In this document: positions 42,831-53,011 of the stretch, in pieces
Numbering within the stretch: position 1 is the first letter of the stretch
Layout: every line of letters begins with the position of its first letter
Origin: Symbiodinium natans
Lineage: Eukaryota > Sar > Dinophyceae > Suessiales > Symbiodiniaceae
DNA: 64,000 nucleotides
Assembly: GCA_905221605.1 (NCBI GenBank)
Contig: CAJNDS010000802.1
Location: forward strand, 312,001 to 376,000
Direction: 5' to 3'
Notes under the pieces: model-generated
The model's database searches: none
What the model was told of the DNA's origin: nothing
Seen by the model: the letters and a program-made list of their open reading frames with translations, nothing else
Translations under genes and position numbers: made by a program

Positions 42831-44345
42831 ATGATTGCAGTGACTTTCATATGTTTCCTCCTCTTGCTTCACGTATCGAAAGGCTCTGCAGCCGTTGACT
42901 CGGCGTCAGTTGTTGTGAACTCCTTGGCCGAAGTAGAGCTGGCTGAAGCAGAGAGGCTTGATTCCAGATTCGACACGTTAGAGGCGGTTGCCTCAAAAGA
43001 TTGTGCAAAATGTGGCAGGATGGTCCTGAGGCATATTGGTGATGAGCACTGGGCGCTGGTGATGAAGCTGAGCAAGAATGATTTTTGCTACGGCTCAAAA
43101 CGGTGGAACGACGGAAAGGCGCACAATCCAGACAAAATGATAGACACCACCTTCCCAAATATTCGGTCATATGATGCCAAGCACGTCGCCTTCCACAAGT
43201 TGAAGCATGTCGATGCCATCAAGCTTCAAACCAACCGACTTGCTGCTTTTCGGGAAGCCCCAGTCATTGAGTTTGCAGCCAAGGGGACTCCCGAGACCCT
43301 CATGACCAAGAACAGCATCAAGCTGAAGAAGTATCCAGATTGGGGACTTTGGAGGAGAACCTTTGGCAGCGACCGGAACCGTGCCCCTGCATTTTTCCGT
43401 GCTGGGCGGATCGTGACTGACCCAAAACCCATCTGCCGGAATCGTGGCTTTCACATTAGCGGCTGTGGCAAACCCTGCATGTTCTGCATGATGGCTGGTG
43501 ATGGTGGGGGCTGCCCCACAAGCGCCCGCCACAATGACATTAGCTCTGGACTCGGCCTGAACGCTGCATACTGTGGTGGGGGAGGCAAGGATGACTGTAG
43601 TGCGTCGGGGCACTGGTCCGGAGACAATCGTGTTCTAGTTTGGGCACGCTTTTCAGCGTACCAGGCCACCACCACCAGCACCACCACGGCTGCGTGCAAG
43701 AGCGGCGACTGCTGTGGCCGCTTTGGAGGCCAAGGGCCCTGGCGATGCGATGGCATTGATGCGGCGACATGCAACGACACCTACGTAGAGGTCGTCCCCA
43801 GGGAACATGTGCAATGCGGCACGGTGAACGGTATCTGCATGGCTGCAGGAAGTAGCTGCGAGAACCGAGCAGAGACTTCCGTCACCCAGACCATCTACAC
43901 ACACCAGGACCTTGCAGGGGTCAGCTTCAGCGGTGGTCATGCCGGGTTTTGGGGCCACCCTGTCGAGAACATTCGGTCCGGAAACCCCGATGAGAAGACA
44001 TGGGCGGTCTGGGTCGACATTCCTGACATGCCAGCAGGGGGAAGCATCACCATAGTGTATCAATACAACGTGGGCTACGGTTGCACGGGCCGTCAAGGAG
44101 GTCCAACTTTCGATGTTTACGTCGGACGAACCAAGATCACCGACCAACCCCAGGGTCCTTTCCTCGACTATCCCTATGACCACTGCGGGGGCACCGGCTG
44201 CCCTACCTGCTATTCGCTGCCACAGACCTTGGTTCTGCCGGTGGCTCCTGGTACCGAGGGTGAGCTGACCACAGAGTTTGTGAACAACTTGCGCAACATG
44301 CATCTTAAAATCGAAGAGATCAGAATCACGACCCCAATCTTGTGA
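42831..44345 (+). CDS. Secreted two-domain protein, first half fibrinogen-related-like
   Basis: A 504-codon uninterrupted frame. The ATG at 42831 gives an ideal signal peptide (MIAVTFICFLLLLHVSKGSA), so it is preferred to the in-frame extension upstream. Residues about 60-285 run from a WALVMKLSKNDFCYGSKRW segment to a Cys/Gly-rich end (ISGCGKPCMFCMMAG, AYCGGG, SASGHWSGDNRVLVWAR). The spacing of W, 'FCYGS..W' and the closing Gly/Cys part recalls fibrinogen-related domains, but I am not certain. A TTTSTTTAA linker (about 290) leads to a Cys-rich patch and a beta-sandwich-like C-terminal domain (about 355-504: GVSFSGGHAGFWGHPVENI, FDVYVGRTKI). A GTGAGT donor overlaps the stop codon, so a small 3' exon (about 44.5 kb) could exist. 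It sits between giant-gene exons on the same strand. Confidence 0.68.
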   Translation: MIAVTFICFLLLLHVSKGSAAVDSASVVVNSLAEVELAEAERLDSRFDTLEAVASKDCAKCGRMVLRHIGDEHWALVMKLSKNDFCYGSKRWNDGKAHNPDKMIDTTFPNIRSYDAKHVAFHKLKHVDAIKLQTNRLAAFREAPVIEFAAKGTPETLMTKNSIKLKKYPDWGLWRRTFGSDRNRAPAFFRAGRIVTDPKPICRNRGFHISGCGKPCMFCMMAGDGGGCPTSARHNDISSGLGLNAAYCGGGGKDDCSASGHWSGDNRVLVWARFSAYQATTTSTTTAACKSGDCCGRFGGQGPWRCDGIDAATCNDTYVEVVPREHVQCGTVNGICMAAGSSCENRAETSVTQTIYTHQDLAGVSFSGGHAGFWGHPVENIRSGNPDEKTWAVWVDIPDMPAGGSITIVYQYNVGYGCTGRQGGPTFDVYVGRTKITDQPQGPFLDYPYDHCGGTGCPTCYSLPQTLVLPVAPGTEGELTTEFVNNLRNMHLKIEEIRITTPIL

Positions 44346-44498
44346 GTGCCTGTCGTCAGCAGGACGGCTTGATGCTGAGACCGATGTCTGCTTAAAAAGG
44401 ATCAGATGTGCTATGTTGTTTTGCTGCACTATGTTTGTTGCATGATGAGCGAAAGAAATATTGCAAGTTCTGCTTACGAAGTTTTGGTGTTCGATTGC

Positions 44499-44650
44499 AG
44501 CATTGCAGAAGTGTCAAGGTGCCTTGAGCTGCGAGTTCCTCTTCCAACCAGAGGAGGGGCTGGATCCTGCACCAGGCTGCAACAAAGAGGTGGTCGTCAG
44601 CTACACTTGTCCAAATCATCTGACGCGCCCTTGCAGCACTTCTGGATGAC
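44499..44650 (+). CDS. Possible exon, Cys-containing
   Basis: After TTCGATTGCAG. Reads KCQGALSCEFLFQPEEGLDP and then CNKEVVVSYTCPNH. It may be the first exon of the giant series right of the nested gene, or a last exon of the 42831 gene; the frame joins neither cleanly. Confidence 0.35.
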
Positions 44651-46065
44651 AGCGCTGGTGCCACGAAAGGTACTCAGAGATGTTTCGAGCTAAGGTACGA
44701 GAGCCGATCCTTGAACGCACATCTTCCTTGTTTTATTATTTGGTTGGTCGACAGACACCGCAAGATAGATCAGCCACTCTGTGGAAGGAGCTCAGCTGAC
44801 CGCCAACCAAACCATGCCTGCATCCATGATCATCCAGTGCCCAGTAGTCTTTCTACCTGCGCCGGAAGCTTGATTGCATAGGAGCAGGGGTTCGGTTACT
44901 TGTCGGGCAAGCTGGACAGGCCAAAAGCCAATGCCGAGTCTCATTCTGCTGCACAGACGCGTTTTGAAGAAAGGACCCTGTGGCATTGCGTGGCTCTTTG
45001 CAGACCGGAGCCTTCTCCCTCGCGCTTCTTGGACTTTATTCTTGACAGCATATGGGATAGGGCCTATGAGGTCGTTGAAGAACTTGCCAGTGATTCGTGT
45101 TGAGTGTGACTTTGCGTCAGGGGCGTGAGCAGCATGTGGCGACTGCGGCAGCTAACAGCATGCCCTGAGCAGCATGAGCCAGTACGATCAGCACTGCAGC
45201 TTTTGCAGAACATGTCCTGGCCACCACCAGGCTGGGGCTAACAGAACTGGCTGCCTTTGAATAGATTTGGTGTACTGTGCAGTGCTGTGCAGCTGGGATC
45301 AGTTGCAGTTTGCAAGTTGTGGTTGTGGTGTAATTGAAGCGCGAGTCATGTTCTGCCGACAAGCGATATCGACTGGTGGCACGTACACACACACACAGCA
45401 CACGGCCTTTATACACTTAAATCAGAAAGTGGACCCCGCAGTCCTGTGGCTAGCCGGGTGGCAAAAAACTCAGAAAATGGATGCTGCCATCCGTTTCGAT
45501 GCTCGCCTCGAGGAGGTAGATGAAGGAGAAGTGACGAGGCAGTAGTGTTGACTGTGTTGACTTCCCATCAACAACCCCCCCCCCCCCCCCCCGGGTTGAT
45601 TCCTTCTCTCTGGCAGGGGTTTTCATCGGGTCGTAGTGATCCTTCGGGGGGGGCGCTTTTTGTAAAAGGGCTGCCCTGGCTTCCCGGGATTTGGGTTTTG
45701 CAATTGAGGGGGGTTTGATAGTTGAGTTCCGCGAGTTTTTTTGTTTTTCAATATTTGCGCGGGAGTCAGAAATGCCAAGTCAACATAAAAATAGAAGGAG
45801 GCAGATGAGAATACAAGAAGATTTATGTGAGAATTCGTTTGGATTTAAGTGAGGTTTGCTAAGGTGCTGAGGCGGGGCCTGGGTGCTTGATGCGTTGGCA
45901 TGCTTCCAGGCAAGTGTCCCTTTGTGCAGGTGGTACAGGCATTGGATTGCTGCCACAAATTGTCCTCTACTTTAGCCGCAACGTCTTCCTCGGCCGCGGA
46001 AAGGACAGACGTTGACGGTATGAGGCTGTGAGAGACCTGTCCTGTTGTGCTGTGAAATTCGCCAG
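44651..46065 (+). other. Intron or intergenic stretch
   Basis: No secure exon. Contains a pure C run at about 45574-45592 and G/T-rich sequence to 45760. If the left and right exon series are separate genes, the boundary may lie here. Confidence 0.35.
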
Positions 46066-46250
46066 GCCTTGGTGCGAGAGGTCCAGACGCTGGCAGCGGG
46101 AGCCTATGATGATCCAGATCGGTCGCGAGAGTTCGTTATACGGCTCACAACAAGCAACAACAGCGCCAGCTACCAGATCACAACAGAGTTGCTGCCCTTG
46201 ACCATCTATGAAGCTTGTCCGCAAACAGACCCAGTCGGTTCTCATCTGAT
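46066..46250 (+). CDS. Giant repeat gene: possible Big_5-like exon
   Basis: After AAATTCGCCAG. Reads LVREVQTLAAGAYDDPDRSR, then EFVIRLTTSNNSASYQITTE. It precedes a clear Big_5 end exon. The 3' end is approximate. Confidence 0.42.
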
Positions 46251-46308
46251 GTCAACTTGCATGACGTTTGCCGGAGGGCAGTGGACCGCGCTGCCGCTCT
46301 GATTCGAG

Positions 46309-46363
46309 GAATTGGTTTTGGAACCCGGTGCTGTGGAGGACATTGACGGCTCGGCTTTTGCAG
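46309..46363 (+). CDS. Giant repeat gene: Big_5 end exon, part 1
   Basis: After CTGATTCGAG. Reads ELVLEPGAVEDIDGSAFA, the 'PGA..D..G..FA' signature. It ends TTTTGCAG before GCGTAG. Confidence 0.64.
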
Positions 46364-46423
46364 GCGTAGCTTCGGCGCAAACCGTCGGAAGGAGTCGAGA
46401 CACAATGCCAGAATGCCTTGCAG

Positions 46424-46478
46424 GCATCCGAGCTGAGTCCTACACTTTCACCACTGGCTTGGGGCCGCTGCAGCCTTC
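46424..46478 (+). CDS. Giant repeat gene: Big_5 end exon, part 2
   Basis: Completes the split Gly and reads GIRAESYTFTTGLGPLQ, the expected 'F.G....YTFTTG' close. The 60 bp between the parts starts GC and ends AG, but it is a multiple of three without a stop, so read-through is formally possible. Confidence 0.6.
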
Positions 46479-47999
46479 TGGCTGGCGGGTCGTGGCAGAA
46501 GAGGGCCGTCCACCTGGAGAGAACACGTCGCTGAGCCCCCGGTTGCACAATAGGGAGTGCTGTAACTGGCACCAGCTCCCGGAATGGTTGTAGAAAGCTG
46601 TAGGCAGCACGTTCCTACTGCAGCGCGCAGGGATGCCCAACATTACGGCGACAAACAGCATCCAGGATGCCTGTATTCCCTCAGAGGAAGCGTGATATGC
46701 AGAAATATGCGGAGGTCTTTGTGGGCCTTTTGTTTCTTTGTCGGAAGCCCACCGCCTGCTTTTTTCTCGACTCTTCACCAACTGAGTTGTAATAATCATG
46801 CCAACCGCCAGAAGGTAACACTAATCATCCCCAAGAATAAATGATCCAATTACCATAATGAGAATGCAAGAAGGGAGTGACAATCTGGCACCCCTTGCAC
46901 ACAAGTAGTAGCAACGACGTCCTTAAATATGCAAGAAAATACAGTCGCAAATAAAAGGACCCCGCCCGCTCCCGCCCCAATCAAGAGTAAACCAACCCCC
47001 CCTCCCCCTCCTCCCTCCTCCCTCCCCCTCCCCCCCCTCCCCCTCCTTCCCTCCCCCCCTCCCCCTTCCTCCGCCCCTCCCTCCCCCTCTCCCTCCCTCC
47101 CCTCCCCTCCCCTCCCCCTCCCCCTCCCCTCCCCCCTCCCTCCCTCTCCCCTCCCCCCAAGCATGATGGTGCCTCAGACTCAGAAAGCTCAGGGGGCGGG
47201 TATGCTGGAGATTGGAGTTGCCAAGTAAAAAACCAGCACGCTTGAGGACACAGAGAATGACGGCATTCACTGCCCCATATCACGTCTTGACATAGGCAAG
47301 GCAGTTGGGCCCTTTGAAGGAAGTTGGTCCTACCCGCCTTCTCACTTCTCATCTCCATGAGGCGTTTGTCGCTCCACTCCGATCACTGTTTAGATCGTGC
47401 GGACTTCTTTGAAACGCTTGGGAGCCTTTGTAAGCTGGACTCCAGCCACATGAAGACTTAGGCCATGCAATCCCAACAGGACTGCATGCGGACACCGTGG
47501 AAAAAAGGTTGTGTCATTCCACCGGACGTTGGTAACTCTCCGCGCCCTATCACAACGCCCCCCCCAAGCCCCCCCCCCCCCCGACCCTTTGTCACCTCCG
47601 GACCCAGTTGACCCGCACGTTATAACCCCCCTCCCCCCCACCGAAAAGACCATGCCTTGCCTACCTTGTGCGAGCGTGAGAGTCGAAAGGTACATGTCAT
47701 GCTAGGTGGTCACAGATGACGGGTTTGGGTTCACGTGGCATGACAGCAATGGCTGTAAGGACTGGGGCCGCTGGATGGCGTGTCGCTGAGCTGGAAGTCT
47801 TTGCCGACCTTCGCTGCCGCGGGCCTCGGCTCCGTGGAACACCGGCCTCCAGTTTGTCGAATGCCTGGAATGCGTCGAGGAGCGACGCAATGACCTTTCT
47901 TGGCTCCACCTTGGCTTAGTCTTGGCTTCTGATAGAGGGCCGACCTTTGCAATATTCGCACACGAGAGCTGTTCGGGTTTGTTGGAGGATGACCTCACC
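46479..47999 (+). other. Intron stretch with low-complexity DNA
   Basis: Holds the polypyrimidine block annotated separately and a C-rich patch at 47560-47640. A frame at about 47712-47780 reads VTDDGFGFTWHDSNGCKDWG and might be a small exon. Nothing else was seen. Confidence 0.35.
46997..47159 (+). repeat. Polypyrimidine block (CCCTCC)n
   Basis: About 160 bases of C and T only, made of CCCCCTCC, CCCTCC and CCTTCC words. The other strand is pure G/A. Confidence 0.93.
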
Positions 48000-48113
48000 G
48001 CAGTTTGATCCGATGAACACGACTGATGAGTGGTTAAATGGAGTTCCAGACAGTGCGGCGCCGCTGGCATTTGACGAGGCAATGGTTTTGCGGGTGCTGC
48101 ACCGATCCTGGTA
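48000..48113 (+). CDS. Giant repeat gene: possible exon
   Basis: Reads FDPMNTTDEWLNGVPDSAAP, then LAFDEAMVLRVLHRSW. 'LAFDEAM' resembles the 'L.FDE.V' strand of Big_5 domains. Confidence 0.36.
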
Positions 48114-48140
48114 CACATGATGCAGTACTGATGTGTTTAG

Positions 48141-48210
48141 GACAGCGAGACCGTTTGGGTCAGCATCGCCGACTACGCGGGCGAGGGTTCAGGCCAAGTC
48201 AGGATAAGCC
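48141..48210 (+). CDS. Giant repeat gene: D..WVSIAD.AG.GSG exon
   Basis: Between GTGTTTAG and GTGAAG. Reads DSETVWVSIADYAGEGSGQV, the closing '.D.V.V.IAD..G.G' element. Confidence 0.58.
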
Positions 48211-48488
48211 GTGAAGTTCCTCAGACGCAGTTGCAGTGTGCAGTGTGTGCCTTGTGACATCTTGTGACAAACAGGACAAGCAGCAAGTAAGACAAAAAAA
48301 ACTTTTGCCCTTCGAAGGCATGGCTCGGTCTCTATGTTGAATCGGCACCCAGCATTGAATCACTGCTCCTTCCCATTGCATCTCCCGAGTCCACAACACG
48401 CCCCTTGGCTACCCTGCAGGGGCGTGTGTGGGCAGGGTCTTCTGTCTTGTATTGAACCAAGTTCACGGTGCCTGTCATGCCCAGTGTG

Positions 48489-48557
48489 CCGAGGATACTC
48501 CATACGAGTTGTGTCCGCTCCGGATTCAGAGGATCCTCCTGCGTTCTCGGTGCAGTT
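48489..48557 (+). CDS. Giant repeat gene: possible strand exon
   Basis: Reads GYSIRVVSAPDSEDPPAFSV. 'YSIRV' suits a Big_5 strand; splice sites are uncertain. Confidence 0.33.
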
Positions 48558-48941
48558 CTTTATCAAAGGCTTGGGAGGCAGGGCAATGCGAGAAAGTATT
48601 GCAAAACCTCGGGCCTGGAAGGACTTGGAGGAACGACAGGGGTGGACGGCTAGCCCATTTTTAAACTCGTGCTGCTTCTTGCGCAGCAGCGCAAAAAAAG
48701 TCGCACAAAAGCAGTCGTACGTAGTCACGCCCCTTGCTCAGGCTCCTCCAAGAAATGGTTTGTGCTGCAAACGCTGCCGACCACTGGTGAGTGTATTAAC
48801 TTGCCCGATGACCTCGATGCAGCAATGATCCGCCGCACAGACACGCTGCTCGGACGATCTTGGACGCAAGGATGCGTGAAGCGGCGGGTAGGGTTGCATC
48901 ATGCATCTGCACGTCAGTATCGCAGCTGAAACACTGCCCAG

Positions 48942-49033
48942 GTATCTGCCAGTTGCAACTAGAGTTGTGGAGCCAACTGGGACGACACCAATCTTCGGGA
49001 TAGACTTCAACGAAATCATTCAGATTGGTGAAG
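48942..49033 (+). CDS. Giant repeat gene: Big_5 domain start
   Basis: Between CACTGCCCAG and GTGAGA. Reads PTGTTPIFGIDFNEIIQIGE, the 'P.........I..FNE.I..G.G' opening of a Big_5 domain. Confidence 0.6.
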
Positions 49034-49277
49034 GTGAGATTCGATTGAGGCAGCATTCTCTCTGTGCAGCCGGCGACCCAGATCCTTTGAAATTTTGAGA
49101 GCTTGGCGAGGATTCTTGAGAGGGCTGACAATGTGAATCATGCGACAAACCAGTCCATGCGGCTGCAAGATGCAAGCTAAGCATGCTGCGAAACGCTGCA
49201 AAGACTCCACCACTCAGGATTCAGAGCCTCATGGGCCTAATAGCTGCTGGCATCGTTTTCATGTCCAGTCTCGTCAG

Positions 49278-49440
49278 CAGTGGGCCTGCTTGAATGCCAC
49301 CGACATCAGCGACGGAAATGGTGATTGCATCCATATTGTGGCATCAACCCGCAGCGTTTTCATCGACTTCTCCGTGTTTCTCCAACGTGATGAAACTTAC
49401 AGTGTCCAAGCCCAATTTGAACATGAACAGCTTTTGGATT
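49278..49440 (+). CDS. Giant repeat gene: Big_5 middle exon
   Basis: Reads CLNATDISDGNGDCIHIVAS, then RDETYSVQAQFE, the central strands and '.TY.V' of the domain begun at 48942. Ends approximate. Confidence 0.52.
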
Positions 49441-49549
49441 TTGGTGTGGTGCTAAGATGGAGGTTGCAGATCCTGCCTCATGGCTTCTTGTAGAGCCTTT
49501 GGCGTTTAGACGGGTGGCGGATATGACTCTGCACAGCTTTGGCTTTAAG

Positions 49550-49710
49550 GTTTGGAAGTGTCAGCAGGCGTCATCCGCGATCTTGCCGAGAATTTGTTTC
49601 AGGGTCTGACGTCTTCGGAGATGCGAACTTTCAAGATGTGGTTGCCACAAGACGACCAGCTTGCGCCTGTTCTTTTGGAGATAGCGCCGGCCTCAGACGT
49701 TCCACGCCAC
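49550..49710 (+). CDS. Giant repeat gene: Big_5 end and next domain start
   Basis: After TGGCTTTAAG. Reads LEVSAGVIRDLAENLFQGLT, then DQLAPVLLEIAPASDVP: the end signature ('AG.I.DLA...F.GL') and the start ('..APV....PA') of the following Big_5 domain in one exon. This shows that the domains are tandem. Confidence 0.64.
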
Positions 49711-49817
49711 ATGTAGCAAAGCCACCAGTGGGACAGAGTTATAGTACGATGCCAACTCTTGTGAGGGGCTACTGCTTGTGCGGCGCTTGGTGCTTAAACG
49801 TGGCCAAGGGCGTGCAG

Positions 49818-49888
49818 AGCGACTCTGTGCTCCTGCGCTTCAGCGAGGACATACTTGCCGGAAATGGTTCCGTCCGAGCCACTGGCAA
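49818..49888 (+). CDS. Giant repeat gene: Big_5 strand exon
   Basis: After GGGCGTGCAG. Reads SDSVLLRFSEDILAGNGSVR, the '.V.L.FSE.I.AG.G..R' part of the domain. Confidence 0.62.
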
Positions 49889-49970
49889 AAAGTTGGCTGC
49901 GCAGTTCGGTAAAGATGTCAAAGCAAGGTTTTGTTTGGCTTTCCTTGGCTTTGTTGTGAAAGGTGTCTCC

Positions 49971-50087
49971 AATGGATGGTCCTGCTGTATCCTTCGACGT
50001 CATGGGTCCAGAGATCTCGATGGATGGAAACATCTTGCGGGTGCAGCCCGGTGGCTCCGGAGCTCTACCATCTGGAAACTAGGTAGG
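49971..50087 (+). CDS. Giant repeat gene: Big_5 middle exon
   Basis: Reads GPEISMDGNILRVQPGGSGA, then LPSGN. This is the 'I...G..L.V.P...LPSG.Y' part; the join to the next exon was not resolved (GGAAACTAG lies at the boundary). Confidence 0.5.
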
Positions 50088-50171
50088 CCCTGAGGATATT
50101 TTTAAATCTTCCCTTATTTAAGAGGATCATATTCAGGAATAGTTTCCAGAGGGTTTTAATGGGCATCCTAG

Positions 50172-50260
50172 GAAAGCTTGTACTCTCCATGCCACCGGGA
50201 TCAGTCTACGACGTGGCTGGCAACAGTTTCGCTGGAATCCAGCACTATGAGTTTATGACA
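50172..50260 (+). CDS. Giant repeat gene: Big_5 end exon
   Basis: After GGCATCCTAG. Reads LVLSMPPGSVYDVAGNSFAG and then IQHYEFMTP, a near-perfect 'PPG...D.AGN.FAG....F' close. Confidence 0.66.
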
Positions 50261-50435
50261 CCTGGCCAAAACGGGATAGCTTTTTACCATCTTCGCCTGA
50301 GTGCAACGCCTCACAGCCTCGCTTCACTCTGTTGTGCTTTGTTTTGGTTCTTTGCGCGTGGTAGTGTCGACAGATGTTGAGCTTAGAAACCCATGGCGCG
50401 TTCTGGCTGGCACTTCCTGTGATGTGCGGGGTGTT

Positions 50436-50590
50436 TTCAGTTTCTACAATACAAGCTGTGGAAGACGCTTGTGAAGTGCACCGGGGCTTCGAGAGCGCCG
50501 AACAAGAGCCATCCGAGCTTGTATCTATTACCAAGAGTGGTCCCTCCGAAATCATAACCGTTTCTTGGAGTCCATGTCTCACGGGAAACC
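50436..50590 (+). CDS. Possible exon, giant repeat gene
   Basis: Reads QAVEDACEVHRGFESAEQEP, then SEIITVSWSPC. No firm family resemblance or boundaries. Confidence 0.3.
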
Positions 50591-50942
50591 TGCTTTTGAT
50601 TGCTTTTGTGGGCTGCTGAGGGTGGGTGGATGTTACTGGGGAATGGTGGGGAAAGGTCAAGCCCAGTTTCCCTGTGTTCTCTACTTCTGTGTGTGGGTGT
50701 GGTCAGCTGACTGCACTGAGTCCCGCATGTCCATCTCAGCGCTCGTCGGGTGTGCCTTGTGTCTCATGTTGTTCACGTGGCATAGGCGACGAAGTCGCGG
50801 CAGGAACGAGGGACGGGAAGCAATCAGCAGCGCAGCAATGTTTTTCTGCTCATTCCATCTGTGGCAGTGCATCCACGTGTGCTCTTTTCGTGTGGCATGG
50901 TCCAAAATGGGTAGTCGTCGAATCGTTGATGCAACACCAAAG

Positions 50943-51249
50943 GAATGAAGAGCTGGAGCCAATGCGTGAGTTGAATGCCAGCGCCATGGGCACTCCATCA
51001 TTTGCCACGCTGGTGAATGGAGACAAGACGTCGCAGTTTTGCGTCATGGGTGCACCAGTGGCCCTTGCCGAGTTTGCAGATAGCCTGCGCTATTCATCGG
51101 CTCCCAATTGGTATGGGAACGAGCCTATGCGCATCACAATTGCTGCGGCGGAGGACTCTCGAGTGATACATGCGGCAGCTGAAAGCTGGATCTTAGTTCA
51201 ATCATCGAATGACCGCCCTTTCATTACTGCCAATGACGTGTCCTTCCAG
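50943..51249 (+). CDS. Giant repeat gene: long cadherin-like exon
   Basis: After CACCAAAG. Reads ELNASAMGTPSFATL, later LAEFADSLRYSSAPNWYGNE, then SWILVQSSNDRPFITANDVS. It covers the DLN-like, Y.AP.W.G and linker ('.SNDRPFI') elements. It ends TTCCAG before GCAGTA; joining to 51313 restores the next strand. Confidence 0.72.
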
Positions 51250-51312
51250 GCAGTAACGCCAAATCTCGTAGCACAGTATGCAGGTGGCTAGGTGTTTGTG
51301 GGCCTTGTGAAG

Positions 51313-51425
51313 GTGCAGGTTGGGAGGAGTGTCGCGATCACGGGTATCACTATTACGGATCCGGATGCTGGGGACCAAACGAGATGGATGACGTTGCTGG
51401 TGGCTGCCTCCACTGGACGCATCCC
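51313..51425 (+). CDS. Giant repeat gene: repeat-start exon
   Basis: Reads VQVGRSVAITGITITDPDAG, then DQTRWMTLLVAASTGRI: the first strand, 'I.I.DPDAG' turn and 'V.AS.G' strand. A 63-bp GC-AG intron separates it from 51249. The 3' end is approximate. Confidence 0.7.
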
Positions 51426-51529
51426 GGCTGCCCTACTGCTGGCCTTGACTGCAACCTTCTGGTTGACATGCACCAAAGGCTTGTACCTGGATCCATCCTT
51501 CCTTATGGCGCCAAACGGTACGTTGGAGC

Positions 51530-51690
51530 CACTCAAGGCAGTCTCTACATGGCTCTACCAAGGGTTCAGCTCAAAAGAAATTGTATGCGTTCAGTCCGCC
51601 AGGGACGCCTGGATGGTGACTTTGCCCTCCGCGTGCAGGGAAGCGGCCCTGATCTGCAGGCCTTCGTTGATGCGTTGCGCCTGGAGCCCA
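51530..51690 (+). CDS. Giant repeat gene: strand and DLQ.FVDAL exon
   Basis: Reads GATQGSLYMALPRVQL, later FALRVQGSGPDLQAFVDALR and LEP. 'L...G...DLQ.F..AL' is the DLN element. Ends approximate. Confidence 0.6.
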
Positions 51691-51944
51691 GGAGCCCTTA
51701 GCCAAGTGACAGCGAAAGTGGAAAGCATGCCGGGCCGGCAAAACCTCCAGCGCGCCCTACATAAGGTTTCAGCATCGAGGCACCAGCAAAGCCATATCTG
51801 GAACCACTCCCTCTTGACCAACCGCGGACCGAGGCAGCGATATTCGCATGGGAAGACCAGAGTGCCTGTACACATCAAATCTTCGACTCGCGCAGGCCAT
51901 CGTCTCCTACATCCTGTCCGACACCATCGGACCTCAAGCCGTCG

Positions 51945-52022
51945 CGATGCGACGGCATCAGGTTGCAGGAAAGGTCGTCAACCCGGAAACTTCAGCGCCT
52001 CTCGAAGGAGTAGACGTTGTTC
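51945..52022 (+). CDS. Giant repeat gene: carboxypeptidase-regulatory-like strand exon
   Basis: Reads VAGKVVNPETSAPLEGVDVV. 'G.V.....PLEGV.V.L' is the hallmark start of carboxypeptidase-regulatory/SdrD B-like domains that often precede YfaP-like domains. Ends approximate; a GC follows at 52026. Confidence 0.55.
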
Positions 52023-52126
52023 TTATCGCTGCTTGGCCTGCAAGTCTTGATTCATAGCATTTCATAGCGCTCGTCTCAACATAGCTTGCAAATCTGCACC
52101 TTTCCGCCTTTTTGCGCCCAGTCTCA

Positions 52127-52240
52127 CGGTCCATCTGAGGCAAGGGACACCTGGCATGACTATGAAGGGTATGATGTTCCTCTTGGATGTGATGTCGAAC
52201 TTACCGGACTCAGTGCCTCGGTTCATTTGTATGGGTGCAG
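52127..52240 (+). CDS. Giant repeat gene: possible exon of the regulatory-like domain
   Basis: Reads RDTWHDYEGYDVPLGCDVEL and then TGLSASVHLYGC. Placement between two parts of the same module supports it; splice ends are uncertain. Confidence 0.38.
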
Positions 52241-52576
52241 GGTAGACACCTCACGCGCAGCCCGTTTTGCACAAGGTGTGGCTGATTGCAAGCTCCATGC
52301 TGTTGCCAACAGCTACATTGCCTTCAGCTACGGCCTATACCACGCAGGTGGCTCACAGGCTGGTAGTGTCAGGGCCAGCCTTCTTCGTAGTGTCCCTCTA
52401 CGTGCCAGTCGGTTGTGCGAGCATACCAGGCATGCTGTTTCAAGACCGCTGATGCGGAGACTATTTTGACAAACTTAGTGCTCGAGACAAGCGCGTGGGC
52501 CTAAGATTACGGCCGCGGCCTTCGAGGTCCAAAAGAGTGAGGAGCATGAGGAGCGGTCTTCAACTGCCTGGCCAAG

Positions 52577-52741
52577 GTCAATGTGTATGTTTTTCAGCCT
52601 GGGGGCTACTCCGTGCACACGCAGACAACTGCATTGGGGGTTTATGCGGCCGTCATGCCAACTGCCCCAGCAGATATCTACTTTGCCAAGACCCTCCATG
52701 CCACGCGGTCTTTGAGTGTGGATGTAACGGACAACATCCAG
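52577..52741 (+). CDS. Giant repeat gene: regulatory-like domain end
   Basis: Between CTGGCCAAG and GTGGGT, 55 codons. Reads VNVYVFQPGGYSVHTQTTAL, then ATRSLSVDVTDNIQ. 'GGYSV......G' and the final strand suit a carboxypeptidase-regulatory-like or related beta-sandwich. In phase with the next exon. Confidence 0.62.
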
Positions 52742-52856
52742 GTGGGTACTTGCCTCAAATGTTCGAGCGCATGAACATTATAACCAGGAGTCCCGAGGCA
52801 GTGTTATGATCTTTCATTGCTTGTGCCAAGGTGGCCTTGCAGATATCTACCTGCAG

Positions 52857-53011
52857 GCCCTCGCAGTTGTGACCATTTGGCGTTTTGAGGTGGACTGGAC
52901 ATCCACCACGCCGGTGGATCTCGACGCGCATGCCTTTGATGCTTGGGACTGTCACACCTACTTTGCCAACAAGCAGTGCCAACACGAAGCTTGGCCTATA
53001 CCTGGAAGGCG
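52857..53011 (+). CDS. Giant repeat gene: YfaP/DUF2135-like exon
   Basis: After ACCTGCAG. Reads LAVVTIWRFEVDWTSTTPVD, then LDAHAFDAWDCHTYFANKQC. The order 'V.W....P.DLD.H.....CH.YF.NK' is the core of YfaP-like (DUF2135) domains, otherwise typical of bacterial secreted proteins. Confidence 0.64.
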
